From Novakomyces olei (Eukaryota > Ascomycota > Novakomycetes > Novakomycetales > Novakomycetaceae): DNA of 64,000 nucleotides. Position 1 is the first letter of the stretch; each line of letters begins with the position of its first letter. The translations under genes were made by a program, and so were the position numbers. The notes under the pieces are model-generated. The model was not told the origin of the DNA and did no database searches. It saw only the letters and a program-made list of their open reading frames with translations. This document shows, piece after piece, positions 53,622 to 64,000 of this stretch. The stretch covers positions 496,001 to 560,000 of the forward strand of contig JADEYG010000003.1 of NCBI GenBank assembly GCA_016906335.1. The letters run 5' to 3'.

Positions 53622-54311
53622 TCAAGTACCATCACTCTGCGCCGTCACGTAGTCGATTGCATCTTGAACGGTCTTAATATTGTCCGCCGCTTCGTCGGGA
53701 ATCTCGATAGAGAACTCCTCTTCGATCGCCATCACAGCTTCCACCGTATCTAGGGAATCAAGACCCAAATCGTTCGCAAATGATGCTTGAGGCGTGATCT
53801 AATATTAGTCAGATACTCAAATTAAAATCAAACCAAAGAAAAAAGAGGCTTCAATAAAAGCAGGAATAAAAAATCATAAAGCGATTGACACAATAAATGA
53901 ATGATGATCGATTTTGTATGATCGTATCCTTTTGCCATTCATATGATGATTTGCTCGACATTATTTCATAGTGTGCGCTAATATGATACCTATACGAAAC
54001 TAGATCATAGTATTCGTAAGAAAATACAAAAGATGGGTAGTCCCGAAAGGAATACTTACCTTTGACGAATCAGATACTTTGTCAAAGCCCTTAATCAAAT
54101 CAATGATACGGCTCTCAGCATCGCTTGGGCTGACGCCGGCGGCAGCCGAGTAGTGACGCACCATCGGGCGGCTGCTCAAAGGCATAAATGGGCTTTGAAT
54201 TGCAGCCACACGTTTCGTGGAAACGGAGGCTGCAAGTGAGCTGCCATAGCGGACGCGCCCGCTAATAGCACCGGCACGAAGAGCGCTGGAAAAGACTCGG
54301 CGCGAGAACAT
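53622..54311 (-). CDS. ACP1: mitochondrial acyl carrier protein
   Basis: It carries acyl chains in mitochondrial fatty-acid synthesis and is a subunit of complex I and of the Fe-S assembly complex. Exons 54311-54060 and 53798-53622 give 142 residues. The first 60 residues are a basic mitochondrial presequence ([19 protein letters not shown]). The four-helix ACP fold follows: [14 protein letters not shown], then [23 protein letters not shown], whose DSL serine takes the phosphopantetheine arm. It ends in TVQDAIDYV. The upstream in-frame codons to 54413 are rejected as leader. The intron is 261 bases. Confidence 0.95.
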
Positions 54312-55489
54312 TTTAGTGCTCAGATCTTGTTGAAGAAGATGAATGGGAATTAGAAAACGGACAAAATGTAGACGAATATAGTTTTGCAATGGACACTGTA
54401 TTAGAGCAGGCAAAAGATAAACCGGGTATGAATTATGATAGAACAGAACGGAGATAACTTGGATAAATTGGATTTTGTTATTGTTTTAATAATATCGATA
54501 GAGCGGGATATAAAATTTAGCAAGTATATACCGGTCACCTATTTTCCGTCCTTGTATGACGCTAAATTCTGCGGTAAGGCTTGTAATTGATAAGTCCGCA
54601 GATAAAGCAATATTACGGTATATTACTTCGACTTCGACTAACCTAACCCTAACCCTCGATGTCGCTGACTGTGCCATTCAATTATAAAGCGATTGCTATA
54701 TTGTACGCTTACCAAGTCGATACTTATTAGGCCATTTCGTAGAATAAACCCATCTTCACAGGTTCTGTCTATATCTACGCCTGAATTCCAATAGGCTTTT
54801 ACAAATCGGTCACCAAATTAGTGGAAAAGTTTCAATGTACTTGTGCCAAATAAGTATATTCTTTTCACTCCTTGTCAGATCGATTAGTTTTATAGCTTTC
54901 TTAACCAAAATCCAATAAGATTTAATAAGATTATTACGTTGCGTACATTCAGTTACACAGATTCGAATCGCATCGTGCATTCATGCAATACTCATTAACG
55001 AAGTATTATCCGATATCAACCGGCGGACGACACAAAATTGGGGGTAAACTCCAACAACGACCTTAGCGAATTTACTCTTCATAACAAGAGTCGCTAAAAG
55101 ATGCATTATAGCAGATCGCTATCGACAAGTAATCACAGCTGCAACGCCAAGTATACGCGTTCCTACGCGTAACAAAGACAACTAAGCAATGCTAAAAGCG
55201 GAGCCAGCAGGAACGAGAGCCTGGTGCAAAGCTCAAAACTGGCAGTGAAAAAACGTGGACATATTTGCTGCTAAGGAAAAACTCGACTTTTGCACTATGG
55301 CCTCAATTTTCCGATTTTAAAAATAATCATTAACCAACCTTTTGACTCGAGACGGACGGCATTTCCTATTTTGCCACAATTTTTTAGTAGTAAAGTACAC
55401 ATTATAAACACATAATAAATGGATTTTCAAATTATATATTAAAATATCAATAAAATAATCGAAATATCGATCCTGAGCCACTAACCATC
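54312..55489. other. ACP1/SHO1 divergent intergenic region
   Basis: No gene was recognised in 1.2 kb. It contains a telomere-like AACCCTAACCCT run at about 54645-54656. Confidence 0.6.
54638..54657. promoter_or_regulatory. CTAACCTAACCCTAACCCTC box
   Basis: An interstitial telomere-like motif lies about 330 bases upstream of ACP1. AACCCTAACCCT is a known conserved promoter word in fission yeast and other ascomycetes, so it is more likely a factor site than a telomere relic. Function is inferred. Confidence 0.5.
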
Positions 55490-56848
55490 ATGTCGCATTA
55501 CATCAAAGCGGGAGCCGGACGCTCGCGGTTCGACCCTCGAGATATATCAATTGGCCGCGTAGTTGCATGGGATTCGGCACTCATAGTCGGCGACCCTTTT
55601 TTTCTGTCCACCGTCACTATTGCCATTGTAGGTTTATATCTTTCTTTTTGCTCTATTTGTCGTCAATGTTTTTTCTTAGAATCTGGTTTGTCTTCGCGAA
55701 TACATTGCTTTTGATATTGTGCAATTTGAACCTTCAAATTTGCTAATGCATCTAGATTGGCTGGGTCTGCGCCTTTATCTCATCGATCGTCGCAAATGCT
55801 ACTTCAGACTCGTTCATTCACTTTGCTTGGTGGGCTGTAAGTACTATGGAACAGATCTCTTACTTTGCAAATATTTGAAACTGGTTTCCTGTTTTCTGTC
55901 CTCGTTTTTGCTGGAAATTTCTGTTTTTCTCTTTGATTCGTCTTTATCGTCTCTGTGTCCAGAAATGCTTTTATCGTGCCTGTTTTCGTTCTTTTTACCT
56001 TTTATTTCCTTTTCCTTTTTTTTCTTTTAAAATCATTGCTTTTTGCTGTACTCCTTTTATTTTATTTTCTTGCATTCATGTTCTATAAACTTGTTACGTT
56101 ATCATTTTTGAACTGGAATAAAACCTTCTAACACTCGTCAAAGGTCATTTACGAGCTGGGCCTTATAGTAGGCATAACCATCGTAGTAGGGGTCAATAGT
56201 GTGGAGGCTCATAGAGTAGCGCTTGTAGGGTTCCTTGGAGCTGCTCTTGCCTTCACATGCTCTATTGTTAATACTGTAATATATTCGAGCCGGGCAGCGG
56301 AGCAAGCGGTAGCAGCGGGACACATTTTCCTGTCGATGGTCAATATTGTATGGATCTATTATTTTGGAACCACATCAGAGGCAGCTGGAAAAAGATGGAT
56401 GGAGTCTTATTCTGTGCATGCGAGCAAAACCAATCCTCATGATATTCAGCACAGTTTTAATGCTGCAAATACGGCGCCAATGACAAATCGCCCAGGCACG
56501 TCTCAAAGCATTTACCAGTCTGGACGGTTTGGCAGTCCTTACCCTCGACCGAGTACAGCTCAGGGCAATGAGAACAACGACAACACTTCTGGGGAACAAG
56601 AAGGCCCTCAAGTGGACCGAACATCTAAAGCAGAGGATTCCCGGCCTGTAAGTGCTCTGACTACAGAGTATCCTTTACGGGCCAAGGCAATTTATTCTTA
56701 CGATGCTAATGAGGATGATCCCAACGAAGTTTCGTTCACAAAGGGAGAAATATTGGAAGTGTCTGATACAAGCGGGAAATGGTGGCCGGTTCGTAAAGCT
56801 GACGGGTCTATCGGTATTGTTCCGAGCAATTATGTCGCTTTATTATAA
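55490..56848 (+). CDS. SHO1: osmosensor Sho1
   Basis: A plasma-membrane sensor-scaffold of the HOG MAP-kinase pathway. Exons 55490-55627, 55756-55836 and 56144-56848 give 307 residues. Four membrane segments fit the family: DPFFLSTVTIAI joined to IGWVCAFISSIVA, FAWWAVIYELGLIVGITI, VALVGFLGAALAFTCSIV and HIFLSMVNIVWIYYF. A Ser/Pro/Asn-rich cytoplasmic linker leads to a C-terminal SH3 domain (RAKAIYSYDANEDDPNEVSF, WWPVRKADGSIGIVPSNYV) that binds Pbs2 in yeast. The second intron is 307 bases and pyrimidine-rich. The short second exon carries the loop between the first two membrane segments. Confidence 0.95.
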
Positions 56849-57763
56849 GGAGACAGGGACAGGATTCTTTTTGTCTGGTGCGAATATTATTTTGTTTATA
56901 TTATTTATTTATTCCTTGCGACATAAGGCCAGGAAATAACGGTAGCCAGTCGCATTGACCTTGCAGTATTATTCTTGCCAAGATTGCGAACATCTGATGG
57001 AAATTGAAAATCAAATTTGACGCCGTTTTAAATTTGCAATAATTACAACCAAGCTTGCGCCGATAATGAAGACTGAAGGCTCTGCTGCCTTTAATGCTCC
57101 TACGAGTCGCTTACTTAATCGACGGTTTTGAGTAGATTATTCACTTCTGGCTGGTCCAGAAAACTTTGATGACTACACAATATACAAATATATTTGTATA
57201 TTGTTCTTGAGTCTTTTCTTTTATGCCTTCATTGCTATTTTTCAATCGTCAGTCGGATTTACATCGCTTTATCATTGTCATTTCCCAGCTTTTTCATAGT
57301 CGAACCATTGTTTGTTCACGTGTTTGATTAATATCTGATTAATATCGAAGCGGGATGTCAACAGAGAAAGCAATTTAATGGATTTTAAAGCCCAAAACTG
57401 CTATATATTTTTAAGAATAAATGTCCCTTTTGCCGTTTGTATAAGTAGCACGTTCGTACTCGTCCTTTTAAGAATATTTACTCACTTTAATATGCCTTTA
57501 CACCGAGTTGAATTTTATTCCAGGTTAAAGTCAATGAATAATTGCTACTAATACAGTGAAATAATTGAAAATTAACCGACTGAGCAGTTCAATTACCAAC
57601 TAATCTTACTATTAGAGTGTATTCACTATTTATGAATTATATCACATTCGTTTCACCGAGATTCGGTTTTTGGCCCAATATACAACTCCCCGCATCTACA
57701 TCATGCAGCCAGACGGCAATCTATACTTTTGATTTTAATCAGATATAGCAAAGATTATATGCC
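56849..57763. other. intergenic, convergent SHO1/AVT
   Basis: AT-rich, with no recognisable gene; ATACAAATATATTTGTAT near 57182 is a short perfect palindrome. Confidence 0.55.
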
Positions 57764-59646
57764 TCAATTCCGGCGAGCACCTTGAATCGACTTTACAATA
57801 TTGAGTGCGAGACAAATAACCATCACCAAAACTCCATACACAGCCAGTGCCAAAGCTCCGTTCATCAGGATTGTATGCTTTCGTGACCAAGGCGAAGAAA
57901 GCCTTTCCACCCCATCAGGAGTAGACGGACTCGCCCTCTCTGTATTATCATCCGAAAGCAAAGCTGCAGACGCATCTGTTTCTGATTCTGCTAACGATCC
58001 GCGTTGGCCATCAAAGAAATCACTTTCACTTTCGATATTGCTTATGGATCTTGAAGCAGATTCGCGGGCTCTTTCATCTCGGATTATTTTCCAGTAAAAG
58101 ATGCCGGGGAGAATAAAACTTATACTCGTAGATCCGGTTGCGCCCACATATGCCAGCATTGTATCAAGCGACTTTACGGAAATCGCAGTCAAAAAGGAAA
58201 CAAATAAGATTGCGCTAGTAAGTGCTGAATACTTGAAGGGGCTGGCTTGTGAGTAATAGTGAATTAGAAGACCAAAACAAAATTCGAAAAGAAAAATCTA
58301 ATAGAAAAAACAAATAAAAAAAAAGTTCAAAAATGAACAACAACAAAAAAAAATAAAATTAAATAAAACAACAAAATAATTAATTGATTGTACGCTCACC
58401 TTTGATCATCGTTAGACCATAGTATCTTTGACAAACTGGCTCGGCAAGGATGACATTGCAGGGGATAAGAAAACAACAGTAGCAAGGCAATAGCGGCCCG
58501 ACCGATGGTAGAGGCCACAGAAGGAGCATACATTGAAATAATATTGCTGTTGACATTATCGCCAAAAGAAAGGTAGCCACAAACTGATACTGTTGCATAA
58601 ATAGCAGCGGCTATTCCCACGGCTGTATAAATGACACCAGTAAGAGCACGCTTAGAATCGTCATTTATTTCATTTACAACAGAAAATATCTGTATGGTCA
58701 GAGAACATCACCAAAATAAGCAAAACAAAAATAAAAACTTTATAAATAAGCAAACACACTAAGACCCACATTTTGATGGCACGTAAACGCGAATACAAAC
58801 ACGGGCAGTGTTGTTAAAAAACTCCATCCGTTTTCTATTTGAATATAGTGAATTTCTCCCCTCTGATCCAGTGTATCACCTATGATAAAGTGGGTAACAA
58901 CGATGACAACGAGGTAGGCCACAGCCATAAGTGCGACAACGGAAACGTAGCGCAGCGAATCCAGACGACGGAAAAAAGCTGCTGGAGTGATGAAAACCCT
59001 AAAAATAAAATTAGCAATTTCATTAAACGTTGTTTAAACGTGTTTTCCTGATCCATTTATTCCTTCCTATTGCCACTCTTTTGCAAGCCATTTCCACTTT
59101 TTTGCAAGTCATTTCTCAGTCACGTACATTGAGACGGCGATATAGAACCGCCGATCAGACAGGAAAGGCACGTCTGCGGCCCGTGGGAATATCGACGCTA
59201 CGATTTGAGGCAAAAGGTCACCCAAAACGATCAAATACGAGACAGCTACGCCAAAGCATTTCACAGCAATAGCAGAGTCAAACTAAGATAAGCGATGAAA
59301 AGGCGATTTAAAGCGAAATAATAATGTATCGTTAAACCGGCAAGTTTTTCTCTTCCCTTACCAGAATTGCCGCAGCAGGGTACGTTTGTTTTGCAACGGA
59401 GAAGAAACTAGCGTTTCCCTTCTCAATACGCACAGCGCAGCGAGTAAGCAGGTACAGTCCGCTGGCGGAGGCTAAAGCCGACAGGATAATGACGACAAGG
59501 CCGACTAATAAGCCCGTCGAAGCAAACGCGTGAGGCATTGCTAGCAGACCTGCACCCACAATTGTATTAGCCAAATTGGCAATTGAACCTGTCCATGACG
59601 CGGTTCCGACGGCCGACGCCGCACTGCTGCCTGCCGGGGTCGCCAT
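57764..59646 (-). CDS. vacuolar amino-acid transporter (AVT5/6/7-like)
   Basis: An AAAP-family (SLC38-like) proton-coupled transporter. Exons 59646-59362, 59282-59128, 58998-58770, 58689-58400 and 58241-57764 total 1437 bases (478 residues), all phases consistent. Eleven hydrophobic segments are visible. The first segment has the AAAP signature TGSIANLANTIVGAGLLAMP; others include FVFAFTCHQN and SVCGYLSFGDNV. A Ser/Asp-rich loop of about 70 residues precedes the last segment. It most resembles yeast Avt6/Avt5/Avt7, which move acidic or neutral amino acids out of the vacuole; the substrate is uncertain. Confidence 0.9.
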
Positions 59647-59715
59647 TCTACATTATAAGGCTGCCGATAAGGTTAATTTGTAATACTGTATAACAAAAAA
59701 TGGATGGAATAAATC

Positions 59716-59873
<158 letters not shown>

Positions 59874-59899
59874 TCGATTTTCATACTGACACATCCAAA

Positions 59900-60739
59900 A
59901 TGACTATTCTACAGGAGGAGCAGCAACAAGACGACTGCGCAATATGCTTAGACGCGCTGAGGGACAAAGCAGTGCTTTTGCCTTGCCGGCATGACTGCTT
60001 TGACTACGAATGTATATCTCGCTGGTTGGAGACAGCCGAGGTCTGTCCTATGTGTAAGCAGGTTGCGACGAGTGTCCTGTACGATATAAAGAGCCCAGAC
60101 TGCTTTCGGCGCAGGGCAGTGAGCCGACGGAAGCGAGAGCGGCAACACCTTCTGCCTCGAGGCCGCTGGGGTCTGTCTACAAGGCCGCCGGATACAAGTG
60201 CCGCGCTTAATGCGTCTGATGAACAGTGCTTGGAGAGACGCAAGTTCATTTACCGCCACAGGCTGCGAGCAAGGCATATCGGCAACAACCGATGGTCGAG
60301 GTTCCAGGCCGTCAGTCCTGAAGCATTTCGCAGTGACGAGAGTCTTGTGCGAAGGCTGCGTCTTTTTCTGAGACGAGAACTTCAGGTATTCGCCTTTCTT
60401 GATCGATCTACCATCGAGTTTACGTGCGAGTATATTGCCGCCCTTTTGCGCGATATGGATATTCAATCAGCGGCAGTGGCAGACTTGACGGCAGACATGC
60501 TGGGACGGGAGAACGCTTGTATCCTGCTACACGAACTCCATACGTTTTTACGGTCGCCTTTTGAGGAGCTGCGGAGGTACGACTGCAGCGAGCTTGTGCA
60601 GTATGATATTCCAGTGCCTCGAGTACACGAGACCTGGTCTACACCCGAGATCACTCTGCCGCCGCGACAGCGGTCTGCTTCGCCAGAAATTCGGCACGAA
60701 CGAGAGCTGAGTGAATTCTACGCTAGACTTAACCGGTAG
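59900..60739 (+). CDS. TOPORS-like RING-finger protein
   Basis: A probable ubiquitin (or SUMO) E3 ligase of 279 residues, intronless. The N-terminal RING is complete: CAICLDAL...CRHDCFDYECISRWL...CPMC, the C3HC4 pattern with the TOPORS-like short N-tail. A basic stretch (RRRAVSRRKRER) follows, then a helical region at about 120-235 (RRLRLFLRRELQVFAFL, FTCEYIAALLRDMDI, ENACILLHELHTFLRSPF), which matches the conserved TOPORS/Dsk-type C-terminal domain. The stop is at 60739. The substrate is unknown. Confidence 0.8.
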   Translation: MTILQEEQQQDDCAICLDALRDKAVLLPCRHDCFDYECISRWLETAEVCPMCKQVATSVLYDIKSPDCFRRRAVSRRKRERQHLLPRGRWGLSTRPPDTSAALNASDEQCLERRKFIYRHRLRARHIGNNRWSRFQAVSPEAFRSDESLVRRLRLFLRRELQVFAFLDRSTIEFTCEYIAALLRDMDIQSAAVADLTADMLGRENACILLHELHTFLRSPFEELRRYDCSELVQYDIPVPRVHETWSTPEITLPPRQRSASPEIRHERELSEFYARLNR

Positions 60740-61924
60740 TGCGCGTGTGCCATATCTTGCGCAATGCTCGGTTTTGTAATGGGGAAATGAAGTTGTTTTG
60801 AGCGGAGACATTGAGGCGTACTGTTTTTTTGTTTTTTTTTGGGGGGTTGTTTGTCACACAATGCTAGTGGCAATTTGGACCACTGCCGATAAATGAATAA
60901 ATGAATAAATGAATAAATGAATAAATGAATAAATGAATAAATGAATAAATGAATAAATGAATAAATGAATAAATGAATAAATGAATAAATGAATAAATGA
61001 ATAAATGAATAAATGAATAAATGAATAAATGAATAAATGAATAAATGAATAAATGAATAAATGAATAAATGAATAAATGAATAAATGAATAAATGAATAA
61101 ATGAATAAATGAATAAATGAATAAATGAATAAATGAATAAATGAATAAATGAATAAATGAATAAATGAATAAATGAATAAATGAATAAATGAATAAATGA
61201 ATAAATGAATAAATGAATAATGAATATGATAATTTAACTAATTTATATATATTAACGTAATTAATTAAACAAGCAGAGAACATACAAATAGACGCACATT
61301 ACATATTATAATATATAAACCACTAATAATGCTAAAGTGTATGCTTTTATATTGAGTGTATATTTTCACGGTGATATTCTAACAGCGATATTTTCATGGC
61401 GATATTTTCATGGTGAGTATTTTGGTTTATATATACTACATTAGGTATAGGGAGGACTTTCAGTTACGTATATAATAAAAATAGCAAATATAAAAAGCAA
61501 GTATACGCCGATACTCATGTTTACGTTTTTCAGCGTAACGGTACTTTGACCAGTTTTGCCCGCACGAGCAGGTTTGGTCGGACTCGAGTGCGACGACAGT
61601 CCTTGCGTTTCACGGTACCACTCGCTTTACCTGCAATTGCTCTTATTTCCCTGATTCTAAGCACGTCAATTGTGCTTTGCTCTTCTCTTGCCTTTCCATC
61701 ATTTACCACTCGGCGAGCCATCAACTTGACACCTTTTATCGCAGATCAACGCCCGCTCATCTCTTATTGTAAGACTATTTGTCTCAATTCAAAGCTCTTT
61801 GTCTCAATTTAAGCTCTTTGTCTCAATTCAAAGCTCTCGGCAAAGTGTAACGGGACCAACAAAAGAACCGGCACAAACTTTTGGCACAGTCTCCTATTCT
61901 CATACTATTCGTTCGCTATCGGCA
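60740..61924. other. intergenic region with octamer array and SMI1 promoter
   Basis: The left part is filled by an octanucleotide array. The right part, about 61530-61920, is GC-richer and open in both directions for 64-88 codons (one frame is rich in Arg), but no family motif was recognised. GATATTTTCATGG-type units repeat near 61375-61410, and TTTGTCTCAATT-type units repeat near 61770-61830. Confidence 0.55.
60889..61221. repeat. (AAATGAAT)n octanucleotide array, about 41 copies
   Basis: About 330 bases of an almost perfect eight-base unit, ATAAATGA. It begins after a G-run and is followed by AATGAATATGATAATT. The minus-strand frame is open through the whole array as repeated FIHLFIYS, because the unit has no stop in that strand's frames. 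Confidence 0.97.
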
Positions 61925-63502
61925 ATGTACCCGCTAAAACGTGCTCTTGCCAATGTGTCGTCGTACTTTGACTCGCTCACGTCGTCAAACAGGCACGCGG
62001 CAGCGAACAGTGAGAGCAGCGACAGACGGCCGTACTTGCCCGGGAGTTTCCGAGTAGGAGGATCTAGCAATGGACTCGCCGCTGCGGGACTCGGGCGAGG
62101 CCAGGGTGAGGGCGAAGCGCTGAACGCGTCAGCCTCCTTTTCCACGTACGATCTGACTTCGCCGACTACGGATTCCTCACATTTGGGTGGCGGAGGCGTG
62201 GAGAGACCCTCCACGTCTACTGCCTCCCTTGTCCAGTACGGAGCCGGGCCCCGTGACGATAGTAGAGGCAGTATAGTGCTGCAGGATTTCGGGCAGGACG
62301 GGTACGCTCTACCGCCTCCAGTGACCGATTCCTGGAGGCGCATTGACCGCTGGGCGGATACGTGCTACCACGAACTGTGGTGCCAGCTCTCCTACCCAGC
62401 AACAGAGGCAGATGTCTCTAGCCTCGAGCAGGCGATCGGGTGCAATCTGCCACAGGATGTACGAGAGTCTTTCTTTGTACACGACGGACAGGACCGTGGA
62501 GGGCTGCCGACGGGTATCTTTTGTGGCATCGCTCTGCTCGATATCGAGGAAGTTCAAGAGGAACATGATGTATGGAAAGTCGTTGCGCAAAGGTACAAGC
62601 CTTTCCCGAGCCAGTCACGCACCGTCCTTGATTTGATTGCCCGGCAGGATTCAGTGCCGGAGGGAGCAGTGCAAAAGCTATACTCCCACCCTGGCTGGAT
62701 CCCACTGGCCAAGGATTTTGTGGGCAACAATATCGGCGTAGATTTAGCCCCGGGACCCGTGGGCGTATGGGGCCAGGTCATCTTGTTTGGCAGGGATTTC
62801 GATAAAAAGTACGTGGTGGCCAAGTCCTGGGGCGCGTTTTTAGCTACTTTTGCCGATGATTTGGAGGGAGGCAGCTGGGTCATCGACGAGGAGACTGGAG
62901 AGTTGTACATGCACGAGGGCGATGCTTCTGCTGAGCGGCTCAGTTATATCGCTCTGCTTAAACGCCGGGCAGATCGGCGCATGAAGCTGCGAGAGTCTAA
63001 TGAGAAAGTATCGAGCTACATGACGGACAGCAAGGGGAAAAGCCCCGTTCTTTCCAGTGTAGTAACAAGCCGGCCATTGAGGACTACAGTACAGGAAACC
63101 AAGGAGGAAAAGGAAAAGGACGACGCTGCCCCGCTAATTGGCAGCGACGATGGCGATGTTTTGGGGGCAAAGAATAATATCGAGAATAAGAATGATGTTG
63201 GAAATGGTATTGAAAACAATATTACAAACAATATCGAAAACGATATTATTATCGATAAGAATGTGGAGAATAATGACTCTGAAAACACTGGCAGCGTTTC
63301 CCAGCTGGAGGCAGACACTTCTGGAGTTCAGCCTGCCTCCGCCGCTTCGGACGAGCCAGTGATTGTTGAACATGAAGCAAATAATGGACCGGCTGATGGA
63401 GCGCAAGGTCTTGAATCAGGCAGTCAAGCGAATAATGTATCATTGACAGAGAGTGATGATGGTAACGCGAATACCGGTTCAATACCCGACCAGCAGATTT
63501 AA
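61925..63502 (+). CDS. SMI1: Smi1/Knr4 cell-wall regulator
   Basis: Smi1/Knr4 is a hub protein linking cell-wall beta-glucan synthesis to the Slt2 and calcineurin pathways. The first in-frame ATG, at 61925 (MYPLKRALANV), gives 525 residues; the frame is open upstream without an ATG. A Gly/Ser-rich N-region contains the conserved start SSYFDSLTS. The SMI1/KNR4 (SUKH) fold is at about 135-350: WADTCYHELWCQLSYPA, SSLEQAIGCNLPQDVRESF, DGQDRGGLPTGIFCGIALLD, WIPLAKDFVGNNIGVDLAPG and WGQVILFGRDFDKKYVVAKSW. The tail is Asn/Glu-rich (NGIENNITNNIEND), low-complexity and probably disordered. No introns. Confidence 0.95.
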   Translation: MYPLKRALANVSSYFDSLTSSNRHAAANSESSDRRPYLPGSFRVGGSSNGLAAAGLGRGQGEGEALNASASFSTYDLTSPTTDSSHLGGGGVERPSTSTASLVQYGAGPRDDSRGSIVLQDFGQDGYALPPPVTDSWRRIDRWADTCYHELWCQLSYPATEADVSSLEQAIGCNLPQDVRESFFVHDGQDRGGLPTGIFCGIALLDIEEVQEEHDVWKVVAQRYKPFPSQSRTVLDLIARQDSVPEGAVQKLYSHPGWIPLAKDFVGNNIGVDLAPGPVGVWGQVILFGRDFDKKYVVAKSWGAFLATFADDLEGGSWVIDEETGELYMHEGDASAERLSYIALLKRRADRRMKLRESNEKVSSYMTDSKGKSPVLSSVVTSRPLRTTVQETKEEKEKDDAAPLIGSDDGDVLGAKNNIENKNDVGNGIENNITNNIENDIIIDKNVENNDSENTGSVSQLEADTSGVQPASAASDEPVIVEHEANNGPADGAQGLESGSQANNVSLTESDDGNANTGSIPDQQI

Positions 63503-64000
63503 CTGCGTTGATCTATAGGCTACCATTCTTCTTTTAAAATCAGCATTTTGTCGGGTGTTTATGGAACGTTTATCGAATTGCATTTCTATGTTTAATTTAT
63601 TTACTTTTGCTTTATTCTGAATCTATTTATATATTCATTTGTTTATTCATTTATACTTTTATTTTGTTCAGATTAAATTATCCCGTTATTCCAATTTGAT
63701 TGTTCGCCGTACTGTTTAGCTTTTCCCTCTTGCCAATTTTGGATTCAGTTCTACATCATGTCTTTATTACAATATGCCCCTCTTTTCCGAATGCCAAGCA
63801 ATTATACGAGAAACAAGTTTGACGGCTTCTTCTTAGATCACAACATACCTGTCTGCGTCAAGAGCTCTCCTTTTTTTTTTTTTTTTGTATCGTTAGTTTA
63901 GAATACACATATTCTAATGGTTCATCTCTTTGTCATTTGCTCTATTCTATTATTATGGTCTTTGTCCATACTTGGAGTCCTGTTGTGTGAACTTTGACAG
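63503..64000. other. SMI1 3' region to window end
   Basis: Pyrimidine-rich, AT-rich sequence with no recognised gene. A run of 16 T lies near 63871-63886. Confidence 0.55.

Noticed and set aside
60864-61283. 139-codon periodic FIHLFIYS frame
   Set aside because: It is produced by the octamer array; no start context or conserved flank.
61530-61724. 64-codon Arg/Lys-rich minus-strand frame resembling a small ribosomal protein
   Set aside because: No ribosomal family motif could be recognised, and the opposite strand is open too; it lies in the SMI1 upstream region.

Overview
The window is nuclear DNA of an ascomycete fungus. Almost every gene has close relatives in yeasts and moulds: Psf3, Lia1, Pab1, AROM, Tfb1, Hul5, Tti2, Lag1, Tcd, Sho1, Avt, Smi1. 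The genes carry many short GT-AG introns, often 37-45 bases long, with a CTAAC/CTAAT-like branch site close to the acceptor. The C-terminal half of histone H3 ([18 protein letters not shown]) is the form I know from Schizosaccharomyces pombe. The shared H3-H4 promoter carries AACCCT boxes, also an S. pombe-type histone element. My best placement is therefore Taphrinomycotina or a near relative. This is inferred from memory of the families, not from a search.

Layout, left to right: PSF3 (+), LIA1 (-), a DDT/WSD-like chromatin protein (+), a PEX22-like gene (+), PAB1 (-), a universal-stress-protein gene (+), mitochondrial uS7 RSM7 (-), a mitochondrial rhodanese (-), a glutathione transferase (+), ARO1 (+), an RPN4-like zinc-finger factor (-), a 3.2 kb stretch with no recognisable gene, histones H3 (-) and H4 (+), TAE1 (+), folylpolyglutamate synthase MET7 (-), TFB1 (+), HECT ligase HUL5 (-), a SAY1-like esterase (-), TTI2 (+), a MAPEG protein (-), a serine/homoserine O-acyltransferase (+), ceramide synthase LAG1 (-), a TCD1/2 dehydratase (+), mitochondrial acyl carrier protein ACP1 (-), SHO1 (+), a vacuolar amino-acid transporter (-), a TOPORS-like RING protein (+) and SMI1 (+). 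From TTI2 to the RING gene every neighbour is on the opposite strand. Long AT-rich microsatellites sit in several of the shared divergent promoters.

The genes are mostly unrelated housekeeping functions, not one pathway. Only H3-H4 is clearly a functional pair. I rebuilt exon structures by hand from reading frame, splice sites and family motifs. In most multi-exon genes the exon lengths sum to a whole number of codons. No transposon, virus-like element, tRNA, rRNA or CRISPR array was recognised.

The most striking observation is in ARO1. Four of the five enzyme domains keep their key residues. The type I 3-dehydroquinase domain keeps its fold signature and Schiff-base lysine but has lost the catalytic histidine, two active-site arginines and a conserved glutamine. 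Other points of interest are an unusual H3 tail, paired AACCCTGAC boxes between H3 and H4, a 17-base microexon in the rhodanese gene, a second in-frame start in MET7 that would add a mitochondrial presequence, and a 183-base intron without stops in the DDT/WSD-like gene.
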